DNA of 64,000 nucleotides from Streptomyces sp. HmicA12 (lineage in GTDB: Bacteria > Actinomycetota > Actinomycetes > Streptomycetales > Streptomycetaceae). The stretch is from the NCBI RefSeq assembly GCF_000373565.1, contig NZ_KB891800.1:186001-250000 (forward strand). Direction: 5' to 3'. Below, in pieces: positions 56,520-64,000 of the stretch. The position numbers were made by a program, and so were the translations under genes. The notes under the pieces were generated by a model. The model did not search any database and had not been told where the DNA came from. It saw only the letters and a list, made by a program, of their open reading frames with translations. Each line of letters opens with the position of its first letter. Position 1 is the first letter of the stretch.

Positions 56520-58007
56520 TCAGCTCCCGGCGGCGACCAGGTCCTCCAGCGAGTCGTGCCGGATCCGGTCGCCGGGGATGCCGATGGAGCGCAGGGCGTC
56601 GACACCGCTGCGGATCATGCCGGGCGGGCCGGAGAGATAGGCGTCGTACTCGTGCCAGGGGCCGTACTCGCGGACCGCGTCCGGGAGCTGGAGATGGGCC
56701 AGCTGGTCGACGATCGGGCGGACCGCGAGCCAGGGGTGGCTCTGCTGGAGACGCAGCATCGTGTCGATGTCGTACAGGTCGTGGTCGGTGCGGGCGCCGT
56801 AGAACACCTCGACCGGGCGCCGCTCGCCGTGCTCGGCGACGTCCTCCACCAGTGCCTTGATGGGCGCGATGCCGGTGCCGCCGCCCAGGCAGAGCAGACC
56901 GCTGTCGGTGTTGTGGTCGACCGTCATGGAACCGGCGGGCGGGCCGAGGCGCAGCACGTCGCCGGGGCGGGCGCGGTGCACCAGGGCGTTGGAGACCCAG
57001 CCGGCCGGGACCGCCTTCACGTGGAACGAGAGCAGTCCGTCGGAGCGGGGCGCCGACGCGAACGAGTAGTGGCGCCAGATACGCGGCCACCACGGCGTCT
57101 CGAGGGTCGTGTACTGCCCGGCCAGGAACGGGTACGGCTGATCGGGCCGCACGGTGACGACAGCGATGTCAGGGGTGCGCAGATCGTGCGAGACGACCTC
57201 GGCGAGCCACCAGGCGGGCGCCTTCATCTCGTCCTCGGCCGCCGCGTCGATCATGACCTGGGAGATCGTGGTGTAGGTGCGGACCCAGGCGGCCTCCGCC
57301 TCGGCGCTCCACGTAGTCGTCGCGTAGCGGGTCAGCGCCGCGATGAGGCATTCGCCGACGGCCGGGTAGTGCTCGGCGTGCGTTCCGTACTTGCGGTGGC
57401 CTCTGCCCAGGTTCTTCAGGTACGGGACCAGGACGAGCTTGTTGTCGACGTGCTCGGCGGCGGTCAGCAGCGCCCTGAGGAGCCGGTCGCGCTGGGTGTC
57501 CATCGCGGCGGGGAAGAGCTGGCGCAGCTCCGGGTGGCGCACGAAGAGCAGCGCGTAGAAGTACGAGGTGACCTGGTCGGCGACGGGGCCGACCTCCTCC
57601 ATCGTGCGGCGGACGAGGATCGCGTCGGGGGAGCCGTTGTCGCCCAGCGAACGCGGGGGGCGGGGTTCGGCGACGGGCCCGGTGGGGGCGGCGGGCGGTG
57701 CGTCGGCAGGGTTCGGCCGCACGGGCGCGGACGGCGGCTCGCGGCGGTCACGCGGCTCGCGAGGGTCACGCGGCTCGCGAGGGTCACGCGGCTCGGGTAT
57801 TCGGCCTTCGCCGGCGTCCTGCCCGGCCGGTGCCGGTGCTTGTGCCGGTGCCGGGCGGCCCACAGGGCGTATCGGGGCGACTCGGCGGGCCTCAGCGGCC
57901 TCCTGGCCGGGTCCGCCGGTCGCCGGATCCGGGGTCTTGCGCGGCGTGAACCAGCCGCCCCCGCCGTCCGAACCGGAATCGGCCGACGTAGTGGTCGGAG
58001 CGTCCAT
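56520..58007 (-). CDS. Flavohaemoglobin-like protein (globin plus FAD/NAD reductase)
   Basis: A 495-residue protein. The first 120 residues are disordered, with Arg/Pro/Asp/Glu repeats (RDPREPRD), followed by a globin domain (about 130-255) and a ferredoxin-NADP reductase domain with RHYSFASAP (FAD), GPPAGSMTV and GGGTGIAPIKAL (NAD). It may act as a nitric oxide dioxygenase. ATG 58007 is preferred as it has GAGGCGAGG ahead. The long N-terminal tail is not usual for Hmp. Underlying DNA has 18-bp tandem repeats. Confidence 0.88.
   Translation of the reverse strand: MDAPTTTSADSGSDGGGGWFTPRKTPDPATGGPGQEAAEARRVAPIRPVGRPAPAQAPAPAGQDAGEGRIPEPRDPREPRDPREPRDRREPPSAPVRPNPADAPPAAPTGPVAEPRPPRSLGDNGSPDAILVRRTMEEVGPVADQVTSYFYALLFVRHPELRQLFPAAMDTQRDRLLRALLTAAEHVDNKLVLVPYLKNLGRGHRKYGTHAEHYPAVGECLIAALTRYATTTWSAEAEAAWVRTYTTISQVMIDAAAEDEMKAPAWWLAEVVSHDLRTPDIAVVTVRPDQPYPFLAGQYTTLETPWWPRIWRHYSFASAPRSDGLLSFHVKAVPAGWVSNALVHRARPGDVLRLGPPAGSMTVDHNTDSGLLCLGGGTGIAPIKALVEDVAEHGERRPVEVFYGARTDHDLYDIDTMLRLQQSHPWLAVRPIVDQLAHLQLPDAVREYGPWHEYDAYLSGPPGMIRSGVDALRSIGIPGDRIRHDSLEDLVAAGS
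57749..57796. repeat. 18-bp tandem repeats coding the Arg/Glu/Pro tail
   Basis: Two full copies of CACGCGGCTCGCGAGGGT (57749-57766, 57767-57784) and a partial third. They encode repeating EPRDPR on the minus strand. Confidence 0.75.
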
Positions 58008-58445
58008 GCTGTGCCTCGCCTCGAACATCTTTCGGTCGGTCTACGTACTTCCACGCTCTGCGGCGCTCTTCTGCGCGCTTCGGCGAGCGGAAGCCCTGCG
58101 GTTTCCCCCGTGTGGTTCGACAGTCAATGCGGCCCCACATTGAACACTGCATTCCGGCCCGCTACGGACAAGTAAGGCAAGAGTGTGACATTGTCCGCAG
58201 TCCTCTCAGCGCAGCTTGCCATGCGGTGTCAATGCACCGAACGCATAGCGGAAAGTGCAGGTCTTCGATCTCTTCGTACGGTTAGGCTGCGTGGGCCTGC
58301 GCGTGCCGCGGCTCCCGCTCCCCCTTGGGCTTCTCCGGTCCGGGCGTGAACCGGAGTCGACCCTACCGGCAGCCGCCGGGGCCACAAGCCCCTCCCGTCT
58401 TAACCGCCGTTCTGACCGGTCTCGCGCTCTCTGCAATTCGCTCAA
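58008..58445. other. Intergenic region upstream of the flavohaemoglobin-like gene
   Basis: About 440 bp without a supported gene. It has two hairpins: CTCCGGT (58333-58339)/ACCGGAG (58350-58356) and GGGGC-CACAA-GCCCC (58378-58392). The latter is near the end of the HAD gene and may be a terminator. A promoter for the minus-strand globin gene should lie at 58030-58250; no NsrR-like site was recognised. Confidence 0.4.
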
Positions 58446-59084
58446 TTACCGGCCCCGCCGCACCAATTCGTACGCCTCTCGCAGATCACGTCCCGTATAG
58501 GAGTGCGTGGCGAGTCCCACAACGTACTGATCCGCATTGACCGCGACCGATACCGGCACGGCGCCGAAGAGATCCACGTCCGACAGGGAGTCGCCGTACG
58601 CAATGCAATCCTCCTGCCCCACCCCGAACCCTTCACACAGGCGGTTCGCGATCTTCACCTTGGCCGCGGCGCTGAGGACTCCCGCCGGGTCGACGGGCTC
58701 GGTGAACGGAACGGCCGGGAAGCGCGATCCGCAGGCCGCGTGCGCGCCCCACGCCGTAAGTCGCTCCACGAAGAACGACGGCGAGAGCGAGACCACCGCG
58801 CAGTAGTCCCCGCGCTCACGGATCTCCGCCCAGGTCTCCCGGATGCCCAGGAGCCAGGGCGCTCCCTCGAACGCGGCCGCGACATGGTCGACCGTCAGCT
58901 GCGACCACAGGGCGTGGATGCGGCGGGCGTACTCCGGCGGACCGATGCGCTGCGCGCCGATCTCGACGTCCAGGGCGAGCGTCTCGGCCTCCAGGCCGAG
59001 TTGCCGCGATATCTGCACGGGCGCCGAGGTGCCGTGCAGGAGCGTTCCGTCGAGGTCGAAGAGGTGCAGTCTCGGTCGCGTCAT
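58446..59084 (-). CDS. HAD superfamily phosphatase (SerB-like, IB type)
   Basis: A 212-residue HAD hydrolase with motif I LHLFDLDGTLLHGTSA, motif II VSLSPSFFVERL, a motif III Lys in AAKVKIANRL and motif IV IAYGDSLSDVDLF. The short four-helix cap places it near the SerB/phosphoserine phosphatase group, but the substrate is not determined. ATG 59084 is selected from motif I position; the frame is open upstream to 59393. Confidence 0.87.
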   Translation of the reverse strand: MTRPRLHLFDLDGTLLHGTSAPVQISRQLGLEAETLALDVEIGAQRIGPPEYARRIHALWSQLTVDHVAAAFEGAPWLLGIRETWAEIRERGDYCAVVSLSPSFFVERLTAWGAHAACGSRFPAVPFTEPVDPAGVLSAAAKVKIANRLCEGFGVGQEDCIAYGDSLSDVDLFGAVPVSVAVNADQYVVGLATHSYTGRDLREAYELVRRGR

Positions 59085-59151
59085 GGACGCCGACGCTAGT
59101 GCCCCGGACCGCCCCACCCCTGGACTCCTGTGAAACCGGCATCGGCACCTT

Positions 59152-59165
59152 GTTTCACGTGAAAC
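59152..59165. other. Perfect parS site
   Basis: GTTTCACGTGAAAC in the 200-bp divergent region between the HAD gene and the acetyltransferase. A half site TGTGAAAC lies at about 59129. Confidence 0.9.
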
Positions 59166-59283
59166 TTCGTCGCCCGGCACCCGACGGGCCGACGTCGTGC
59201 CTGCCCCGACGTGGCCGAAAGCACCGGGCCACTGCAGGCAAAGTGGTGGACGGCACCGCCCTGAGTCCGACAGCCTGACCTGC

Positions 59284-60150
59284 GTGTCGACACCTTCCCT
59301 CTCCGATCTGCCCATTCGCCGCCTCACCCGGCGCGATGTCCTGGCCTGCGCCGACCTCTCGGAGGACCGCGGCTGGCCCCGCGAAGAACACAAGTGGGGC
59401 CTGCTGCTGACCGCCGGTACGGGCTACGGCATCGACGACCCCGAAGGCGGGCTCGTCAGTGCCTGCGTGGTGACCGAGTACGGGCCCGGGGAGCGGCCCG
59501 AGCTCGGCGCGATCGGCATGGTCCTGGTCGCCGAACGTCACGCGCGCCAGGGAGTCGGCAGGCGCCTGATGCAGTACGTCGTCGAGCGGGCGGGCACGAC
59601 CCCGCTGACGCTGCACGCGACACCGTACGGACGGCCGCTCTACGAAGAGCTGGGGTTCAAGGTCACCGGCCGGGCCGAGATGGTCCGCGGCCGGTTCGTC
59701 GCGGGCGGTGCGGAGCCCACGGTCGCCACCCGCCCGGCCACCGCGGAGGACCTCACGGCGATCCTGCGACTGGACGCCGAGGTCTTCGGCCCCGACCGCA
59801 CTCACATCATCGCGCGGCTGCCGGCCTTCGCGGACCAGCTGCGCGTGGCCGAGCAGGGCGGCGAGCTCATCGGCTACGCGGCCGCCTGGCCCAACATGGA
59901 CACGCACGTCGTCGGCCCCCTCATCGCCCGTGACACCGAGACGGCGAAGGCGCTGGTCGCCTCCCTCGCGGAGGGCACGGACCGGCCGCTGCGCACCGAC
60001 ATCGACGTACGCCACGAAGAGTTGCGCGCGTGGGTGAAGGAGCGCGGCCTGGAAGGCGTCAGCTTCAACGCGGTGATGAACTACGGTGCGCCGGACCTGC
60101 CCGGCGACTGGACCCGCCGCTTCGCTCCGCTGACGGTCGCCGCGGGCTGA
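59284..60150 (+). CDS. Two-domain GNAT acetyltransferase
   Basis: A 288-residue protein with an N-terminal GNAT domain that has the acetyl-CoA loop VAERHARQGVGRRLMQYVV (Q/R-x-x-G-x-G type, about 80-98). The second, C-terminal GNAT-like half (from TVATRPATAEDLTAIL, about 140) has no clear loop and ends in a FNAVMNYG motif. Layout matches the DUF1248/18-type duplicated acyltransferases. GTG 59284 is the first plausible start. Substrate unknown. Confidence 0.85.
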   Translation: MSTPSLSDLPIRRLTRRDVLACADLSEDRGWPREEHKWGLLLTAGTGYGIDDPEGGLVSACVVTEYGPGERPELGAIGMVLVAERHARQGVGRRLMQYVVERAGTTPLTLHATPYGRPLYEELGFKVTGRAEMVRGRFVAGGAEPTVATRPATAEDLTAILRLDAEVFGPDRTHIIARLPAFADQLRVAEQGGELIGYAAAWPNMDTHVVGPLIARDTETAKALVASLAEGTDRPLRTDIDVRHEELRAWVKERGLEGVSFNAVMNYGAPDLPGDWTRRFAPLTVAAG

Positions 60151-60155
60151 CACCG

Positions 60156-60224
60156 CCCCATCAACAGCTCCGCCCCCAAGTGCCGCTGTCGTGCGGCGAC
60201 TTGGGGGCGGAGCTGTTGATGGGG
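60156..60224. terminator. Bidirectional terminator, 31-bp stem
   Basis: A 26-bp perfect inverted repeat (60156-60181 with 60199-60224) plus an inner GCCGC/GCGGC stem. It lies between convergent genes: the plus-strand stop at 60150 and the minus-strand stop at 60227. Confidence 0.85.
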
Positions 60225-60226
60225 GC

Positions 60227-60649
60227 TCAGGCGAGCGTGTCGACGGCCTCGGTGGCGAAGCCGTGGTCCTGCTCGGGCGCACCGCCACCGACGCCGACGG
60301 CACCGATGAGGCGGCCGTCGCGGTGGACGGGCAGGCCGCCGGCGATGAACAGCAGCGGCTGGTCGAGGGCGGTGGGCAGGGTGTGGAAGGGCCCGTCCGG
60401 CTTGACCAGGTCGACCAGGTCGGCGGTCGGGGCGTTCAGCTGCAGCGCGGTGTACGCCTTGCGGGTGCTGGTCTCCCCGGAGATGAGGACGGCGCGGTCG
60501 TCACGGCGGAAGGCGAGGAGGTGACCGCCCGCGTCGAGGACGGTGACGCTGACGGCCACTCCGGCCTCCTCGGCCGCACGGCGGGCGGCGGAGACGAGGG
60601 TCTCGGCGTCCTCGATGGTCAGCGGGGCGACGGCGGTGGGGGTGCTCAT
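60227..60649 (-). CDS. GlcG/HbpS family haem-binding protein
   Basis: A 140-residue protein of the GlcG/HbpS family: VSVTVLDAGGHLLAFRRDD, SGETSTRKAYTALQL, GGLPVHRDGRLIGAVGVGGG and DHGFATEAV. HbpS in S. reticuli binds haem and tunes the SenS-SenR redox system; here there is no signal peptide and no senSR neighbour. It lies 81 bp upstream of the MFS gene end. ATG 60649 follows AAGGAG. Confidence 0.87.
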   Translation of the reverse strand: MSTPTAVAPLTIEDAETLVSAARRAAEEAGVAVSVTVLDAGGHLLAFRRDDRAVLISGETSTRKAYTALQLNAPTADLVDLVKPDGPFHTLPTALDQPLLFIAGGLPVHRDGRLIGAVGVGGGAPEQDHGFATEAVDTLA

Positions 60650-60730
60650 GAGGTGGTGCTCCTTGCGAGGTGATGCTGGTTGACGCGAATTCAGGGGAGA
60701 CGAGAGGGCGGCCGTGGGGCGGCGCTCGGG

Positions 60731-61936
60731 TCAGTGGTGGACCGGTTCCACGAGCGGCTGCTCGGCGGCCGCGACAACGCGGCTCGGGGCGGGCGTACGG
60801 CGCTCCAGGAAGGCCGACAGGACGGCGAGGACGAGGGCGCTCGCGGCGAGAGCGGCACCGACCCAGTTCGGGGCGGTGTAGCCGAGCCCCGCGGAGATCA
60901 CCAGGCCGCCGAGCCAGGCGGAGAGCGCGTTGCCCGCGTTGAAGGCGCCGATGTTGACGGCCGAGGCGAGCGTCGGAGCGCCGGACGCCTGGTCGAGGAC
61001 CCGCTTCTGCAGCGGCGGCACGGTCGCGAAGCCGAGCGCGCCGATCAGGGCGATGGTGATCGCGGCCAGGAACTTGTGGTGCGCGGTGACCGTGAAGAGG
61101 CCGAGCACGAGGGCGAGGGCGCCGAGCGAGACGTACAGCATCGGCATCAGGGCACGGTCGGCGAACCTGCCGCCGATGAGGTTGCCGCCGACCATGCCGA
61201 GCCCGAAGAGGACGAGCAGCCAGGTGACGGAACCGTCCGCGAATCCGGCGACGTGGGTCATCATCGGCGTGATGTAGGTGATGGCCGCGAAGACGCCGCC
61301 GAAGCCGAGCACGGTCATCGCCATGGCGAGCAGGACCTGCACGTTCTTGAAGGCGGCGACCTCGTGGCGCAGGTGGACGCCCTCGGGCTTGGGCATGTCC
61401 GGTACGAGCTTGGCGATGCCGGCGAGGCCGATCACCCCGAGCCCGGCGACGACCGCGAAGGTCACGCGCCAGCCGATGTTCTGCCCGATGAGGGTGCCGA
61501 GCGGAACGCCGACGACGTTGGCCACGGTCAGGCCCGTGAACATCATGGCGATCGCTCCGGCCTTCTTCTGCGGGGCGACCAGTTCGGCGGCGACGACCGA
61601 GCCGATGCCGAAGAACGCGCCGTGGGCGAGCGAGGCGACCACGCGGCCTATCAGCATGACGGCGAAGACGGGCGCGACGGCGGAGAGCAGGTTGCCGACG
61701 ATGAAGAAGCCCATCAGCAGCATCAGCATCCGCTTGCGCGGGATGCGGGTGCCCAGAACGGTCATCAGCGGGGCGCCGAGCATGACGCCGACGGCATAGC
61801 CGGTGACCAGGAATCCGGCCGTGGGGATGGAGACGCCGAAGTCACCCGCGACCTGTGGGAGGAGTCCCATGATCACGAATTCCGTGGTTCCGATCCCGAA
61901 GGCCCCGATCGCGAGAGCCAGAAGCGCGAGAGGCAT
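60731..61936 (-). CDS. MFS transporter, DHA1 family efflux pump
   Basis: A 401-residue, 12-helix transporter: LALLALAIGAFGIGTTEFVIMGL at the start, the motif A-like GTRIPRKRMLM, and the DHA1 sugar/drug antiporter motif FSVTG-like LVTGYAVGVMLGAPLM. It resembles Cmx/AraJ pumps. It is divergent from a MarR gene whose operator-like dyad lies between them, so it is likely induced by a MarR ligand. ATG 61936 follows GAAGGTG. Confidence 0.92.
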   Translation of the reverse strand: MPLALLALAIGAFGIGTTEFVIMGLLPQVAGDFGVSIPTAGFLVTGYAVGVMLGAPLMTVLGTRIPRKRMLMLLMGFFIVGNLLSAVAPVFAVMLIGRVVASLAHGAFFGIGSVVAAELVAPQKKAGAIAMMFTGLTVANVVGVPLGTLIGQNIGWRVTFAVVAGLGVIGLAGIAKLVPDMPKPEGVHLRHEVAAFKNVQVLLAMAMTVLGFGGVFAAITYITPMMTHVAGFADGSVTWLLVLFGLGMVGGNLIGGRFADRALMPMLYVSLGALALVLGLFTVTAHHKFLAAITIALIGALGFATVPPLQKRVLDQASGAPTLASAVNIGAFNAGNALSAWLGGLVISAGLGYTAPNWVGAALAASALVLAVLSAFLERRTPAPSRVVAAAEQPLVEPVHH

Positions 61937-62005
61937 GGGGGTTCACCTTCCCAGATTGTTGCGGGTGCGCTTTACGAGACCTCACAATAATTGCAGACGC
62001 TGGTT

Positions 62006-62025
62006 AATTGCAAGCGCGGGCAATT
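62006..62025. promoter_or_regulatory. MarR operator candidate
   Basis: AATTGC (62006-62011) and GCAATT (62020-62025) form a dyad with an 8-nt spacer; another AATTGCA lies at 61989-61995. AT-rich dyads in the divergent MFS-MarR gap are typical MarR-site positions. Confidence 0.6.
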
Positions 62026-62081
62026 TCGCGACATCGACTACCCTGGTACGCATCCACTCCGGGACGGAGGATCCTCGAGCC

Positions 62082-62540
62082 ATGACCGCCACAGACCCCG
62101 CACTCACCGCCCTCTCCCAGGGCTGGTGCGCCCTCTCCCTGCTGCACGGGAGGATCGAGGCCCGCATCGAGCGCGCACTGCAGGCCGGGCACGGCCTGAG
62201 CGTGCGGGAGTACTCGCTGCTCGACGTGCTGAGCCGCCAGCACGACGGCGAGGGCGGCCATCTCCAGATGAAGCAGGTCGCCGACGCCGTCGTGCTCAGC
62301 CAGAGCGCGACGACCCGCCTGGTCACTCGCCTCGAGGACCGCGGCCTGCTCCAGCGCTACCTGTGCCCCACCGACCGGCGCGGCATCTACACGAACGTCT
62401 CCGAGTCCGGCCTGAAGCTCCTCGAAGAGGCCCGCCCGACCAACCAGGCCGCCCTGCGCGAGGCCCTCGACACCGCGGCCGAGAACCCCGAACTCGCCCC
62501 GCTGGTCAGGGCCGTCGAGGAGCTGCGCGTACCCGCGTAG
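62082..62540 (+). CDS. MarR family transcriptional regulator
   Basis: A 152-residue winged-helix repressor: LSVREYSLLDVLSRQ, MKQVADAVVLSQSATTRLVTRLEDRGL and DRRGIYTNVSESG (wing). It is divergent from the MFS pump that it probably represses. ATG 62082 follows GGAGG. Confidence 0.92.
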   Translation: MTATDPALTALSQGWCALSLLHGRIEARIERALQAGHGLSVREYSLLDVLSRQHDGEGGHLQMKQVADAVVLSQSATTRLVTRLEDRGLLQRYLCPTDRRGIYTNVSESGLKLLEEARPTNQAALREALDTAAENPELAPLVRAVEELRVPA

Positions 62541-62572
62541 GACGCGTGTGCAGGCCCCTCTAGGCTGCGGCC

Positions 62573-63025
62573 ATGGGAGATCTTGAGATCAGGCCCGCCG
62601 CGGCCGAGGACGTTCCGGCGATCGTGGCGATGCTGGCGGACGACCCGCTGGGCGCGCGGCGCGAGTCGCCGGACGACCTCACGCCGTACCTCGCCGCGCA
62701 CGCGCGCCTGGCCACCGACCCGAACCAGCACCTGGTCGTCGCCGTCCGGGACGGCCGGGTCGTCGGCACCCTGCAGCTCACCGTCATTCCCGGGCTCTCC
62801 CGCAAGGGCTCCACACGCTCGATCATCGAGGGCGTCCGCATCCACTCCGACGAGCGCGGCAGCGGGCTCGGCACGCAGCTCATCACCTGGGCCGTCGACG
62901 AATCCCGGCGCCAGGGCTGCCAGTTGGTCCAGCTGACCTCGGACGTCACCCGCACCGACGCGCACCGCTTCTACGAGCGGCTCGGTTTCGTGGCCTCCCA
63001 TGTGGGGTTCAAGCTCCAGCTCTGA
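62573..63025 (+). CDS. GNAT family N-acetyltransferase
   Basis: A 150-residue single GNAT domain: EIRPAAAEDVPAIVAML, VVAVRDGRVVGTLQLTVIPGL, the acetyl-CoA loop SDERGSGLGTQLITW and FYERLGFVASHVGFKL. Substrate unknown. It follows the MarR gene by 32 bp and may share its transcript. Confidence 0.9.
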   Translation: MGDLEIRPAAAEDVPAIVAMLADDPLGARRESPDDLTPYLAAHARLATDPNQHLVVAVRDGRVVGTLQLTVIPGLSRKGSTRSIIEGVRIHSDERGSGLGTQLITWAVDESRRQGCQLVQLTSDVTRTDAHRFYERLGFVASHVGFKLQL

Positions 63026-63053
63026 GCGGCCCCGTGCATGCGGATGGGCGCTT

Positions 63054-63067
63054 GTTTCACGTGAAAC
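63054..63067. other. Perfect parS site
   Basis: GTTTCACGTGAAAC, extended to CTTGTTTCACGTGAAACAAG, 28 bp after the GNAT stop and before the convergent serine hydrolase gene. A half site GTGAAACG lies at about 63072. Confidence 0.92.
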
Positions 63068-63131
63068 AAGCCGTGAAACGAGCGCCCACGCAGCACTCTC
63101 CGCCGACCACACGCCGACTACGCGCTGGTGG

Positions 63132-64000
63132 CTACCGCGGAATTCCCCGCCAGCCCTCCGGGTCCACCCCGCCGGGCACCGGCGCGCTCTCGTCGTACGG
63201 CTGCCGCGTGAAGACGAAGGACCCGAGGTCCAGGTGGCTCACCGAGCCGTCGGGGCGTCGGACGGCCCTCAGCACCTCCCCCGCGTAGTAGCCGTCGAGC
63301 CCGGTCCAGGTGCCGTCCTCGTTCGCACGGAACCGGGAGCGCCGTCCCCCGCCGGCCACCGGCCCGAGGTCGACCCCGCCGTCGGCCGACAGCCGCAGCG
63401 CCACGACCTGCGTGCCCCAGTACCAGGGCCCCGCCAACTCCATTACGGCGGAGTCGACTTCGGGCAGCGGGCGCCACGGCTCGGGCATGCGCGGCTCGGC
63501 CTCGGCGACGATACCGAGGAGCTCGGCGGCCACCGTCGCCGCGGGCACCCCGGACGTGCAGTTGGCCAGCGTGACGGCCGCGAGCCCTTCCTCCTCGCTC
63601 AGCCACAGCCCCGCCACGAACCCGGGCAACGACCCCGAGTGGCCCACGAGGGTCAGCCCGCCCCCGTGCACCACCTGCGTGCCGAGCCCGTACGAGGAGT
63701 CCCCGGCTCCGGGCAAGGTCGGCGCGGCGGGAGTGCGCATCTCCCGTACGGACTCCGCGCTCAGCACCCGGTCGTCGCCCATGGCCAGGAACGAGGCGAA
63801 CGTCAGCAGATCCCGCGCCGTCGACCACAGTTGGCCGGCGGGCGCCATCAGGCCGAGGTCCTCGCTCGGCTCCGGCAGCAGCACGTCGGCGTAGGGGTGC
63901 ACGGCCCAGCCCCCGGCATGCGGCATCCGCGGCTCGGCGCTCGTCCGCGTCAGACCGAGCGGTTCGAGGATCTCGGCGCGCAGGGCCTCCTCCCAGGAGA
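63132..64000 (-). CDS. Beta-lactamase-fold serine hydrolase, partial (N-terminus outside window)
   Basis: The visible 289 residues are the C-terminal part of a class C beta-lactamase/esterase-fold enzyme: SWEEALRAEILEPLGLTRT, AGQLWSTARDLLTFASFL, and the KTG-equivalent box VGHSGSLPGFVAGLW. The last 100 residues are an extra beta-rich domain (MELAGPWYWGTQVVALRL). The SxxK nucleophile motif lies past base 64000. Likely a D-aminopeptidase, esterase or penicillin-binding-like hydrolase. Confidence 0.85.
   Translation of the reverse strand, partial: SWEEALRAEILEPLGLTRTSAEPRMPHAGGWAVHPYADVLLPEPSEDLGLMAPAGQLWSTARDLLTFASFLAMGDDRVLSAESVREMRTPAAPTLPGAGDSSYGLGTQVVHGGGLTLVGHSGSLPGFVAGLWLSEEEGLAAVTLANCTSGVPAATVAAELLGIVAEAEPRMPEPWRPLPEVDSAVMELAGPWYWGTQVVALRLSADGGVDLGPVAGGGRRSRFRANEDGTWTGLDGYYAGEVLRAVRRPDGSVSHLDLGSFVFTRQPYDESAPVPGGVDPEGWRGIPR

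Noticed and set aside
57749..57796. Possible CRISPR-like repeats
   Set aside because: Units are contiguous 18-mers without spacers and encode an in-frame peptide repeat.
59129..59136. Additional parS-like half site TGTGAAAC
   Set aside because: Only one half of the palindrome is present, so it was not counted as a site.

Overview
The window is about 64 kb of very GC-rich, densely packed DNA with GTG/ATG starts and strong AGGAGG-type ribosome binding sites. It also has SsgA/SsgR, a Rex-type cyd operon, a Tat-exported DyP peroxidase with Sco/ECuC-type copper proteins, and many chromosomal parS palindromes. Together these place it in a Streptomyces chromosome, in the core region not far from oriC. 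From memory (not checked here) the gene order matches the S. coelicolor SCO392x to SCO397x interval.

Layout. 0-10 kb: cut end of an HtrA-like protease, a glycerophosphodiesterase, an RsbW-type ATPase, a SEC-C protein followed by a structured-RNA candidate, a secreted protein, a prim-pol-domain protein, a GAF/PP2C phosphatase, an aminopeptidase P and a methyltransferase. 10-17 kb: a second RsbW-type ATPase, then a copper-trafficking block (His/Met-rich membrane protein, YcnI, Sco, ECuC, CopC-CopD fusion, DtpA) that should load copper and support the secreted haem peroxidase used in development. 17-25 kb: pheA, serS, a HAD phosphatase, an unusual tRNA-Ser-like gene, and an operon with two ABC exporters. 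25-30 kb: a tightly coupled five-gene operon of unknown pathway (M24 protein, epoxide hydrolase-SDR fusion, metal-dependent hydrolase, MerR regulator). 30-36 kb: KptA/Tpt1, a flavin oxidoreductase, a HAD phosphatase, an M23 peptidase and an orphan GAF histidine kinase. 36-42 kb: cydA-cydB-cydCD (bd oxidase and its ABC exporter) behind nested Rex operators. 43-54 kb: hisC, a LacI regulator, a metallophosphoesterase, thiC with a TPP riboswitch, YibE/F, ssgA and ssgR. 54-64 kb: ptpA, LysR, NUDIX, flavohaemoglobin-like protein, HAD, GNATs, GlcG/HbpS protein, MFS with a divergent MarR, and a truncated beta-lactamase-fold hydrolase.

Non-coding signals are the most distinctive part. There are four perfect and two one-mismatch parS sites; one sits inside the thiC riboswitch and one over the cydCD start codon. 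Two clusters of DnaA boxes lie upstream of serS and kptA. The tRNA-Ser-like gene has a normal acceptor, D, variable and T arm but an enlarged anticodon arm (9-bp stem, 18-nt loop). A multi-hairpin RNA candidate lies at about 3.7-3.8 kb. No insertion sequence, prophage or CRISPR array was seen.
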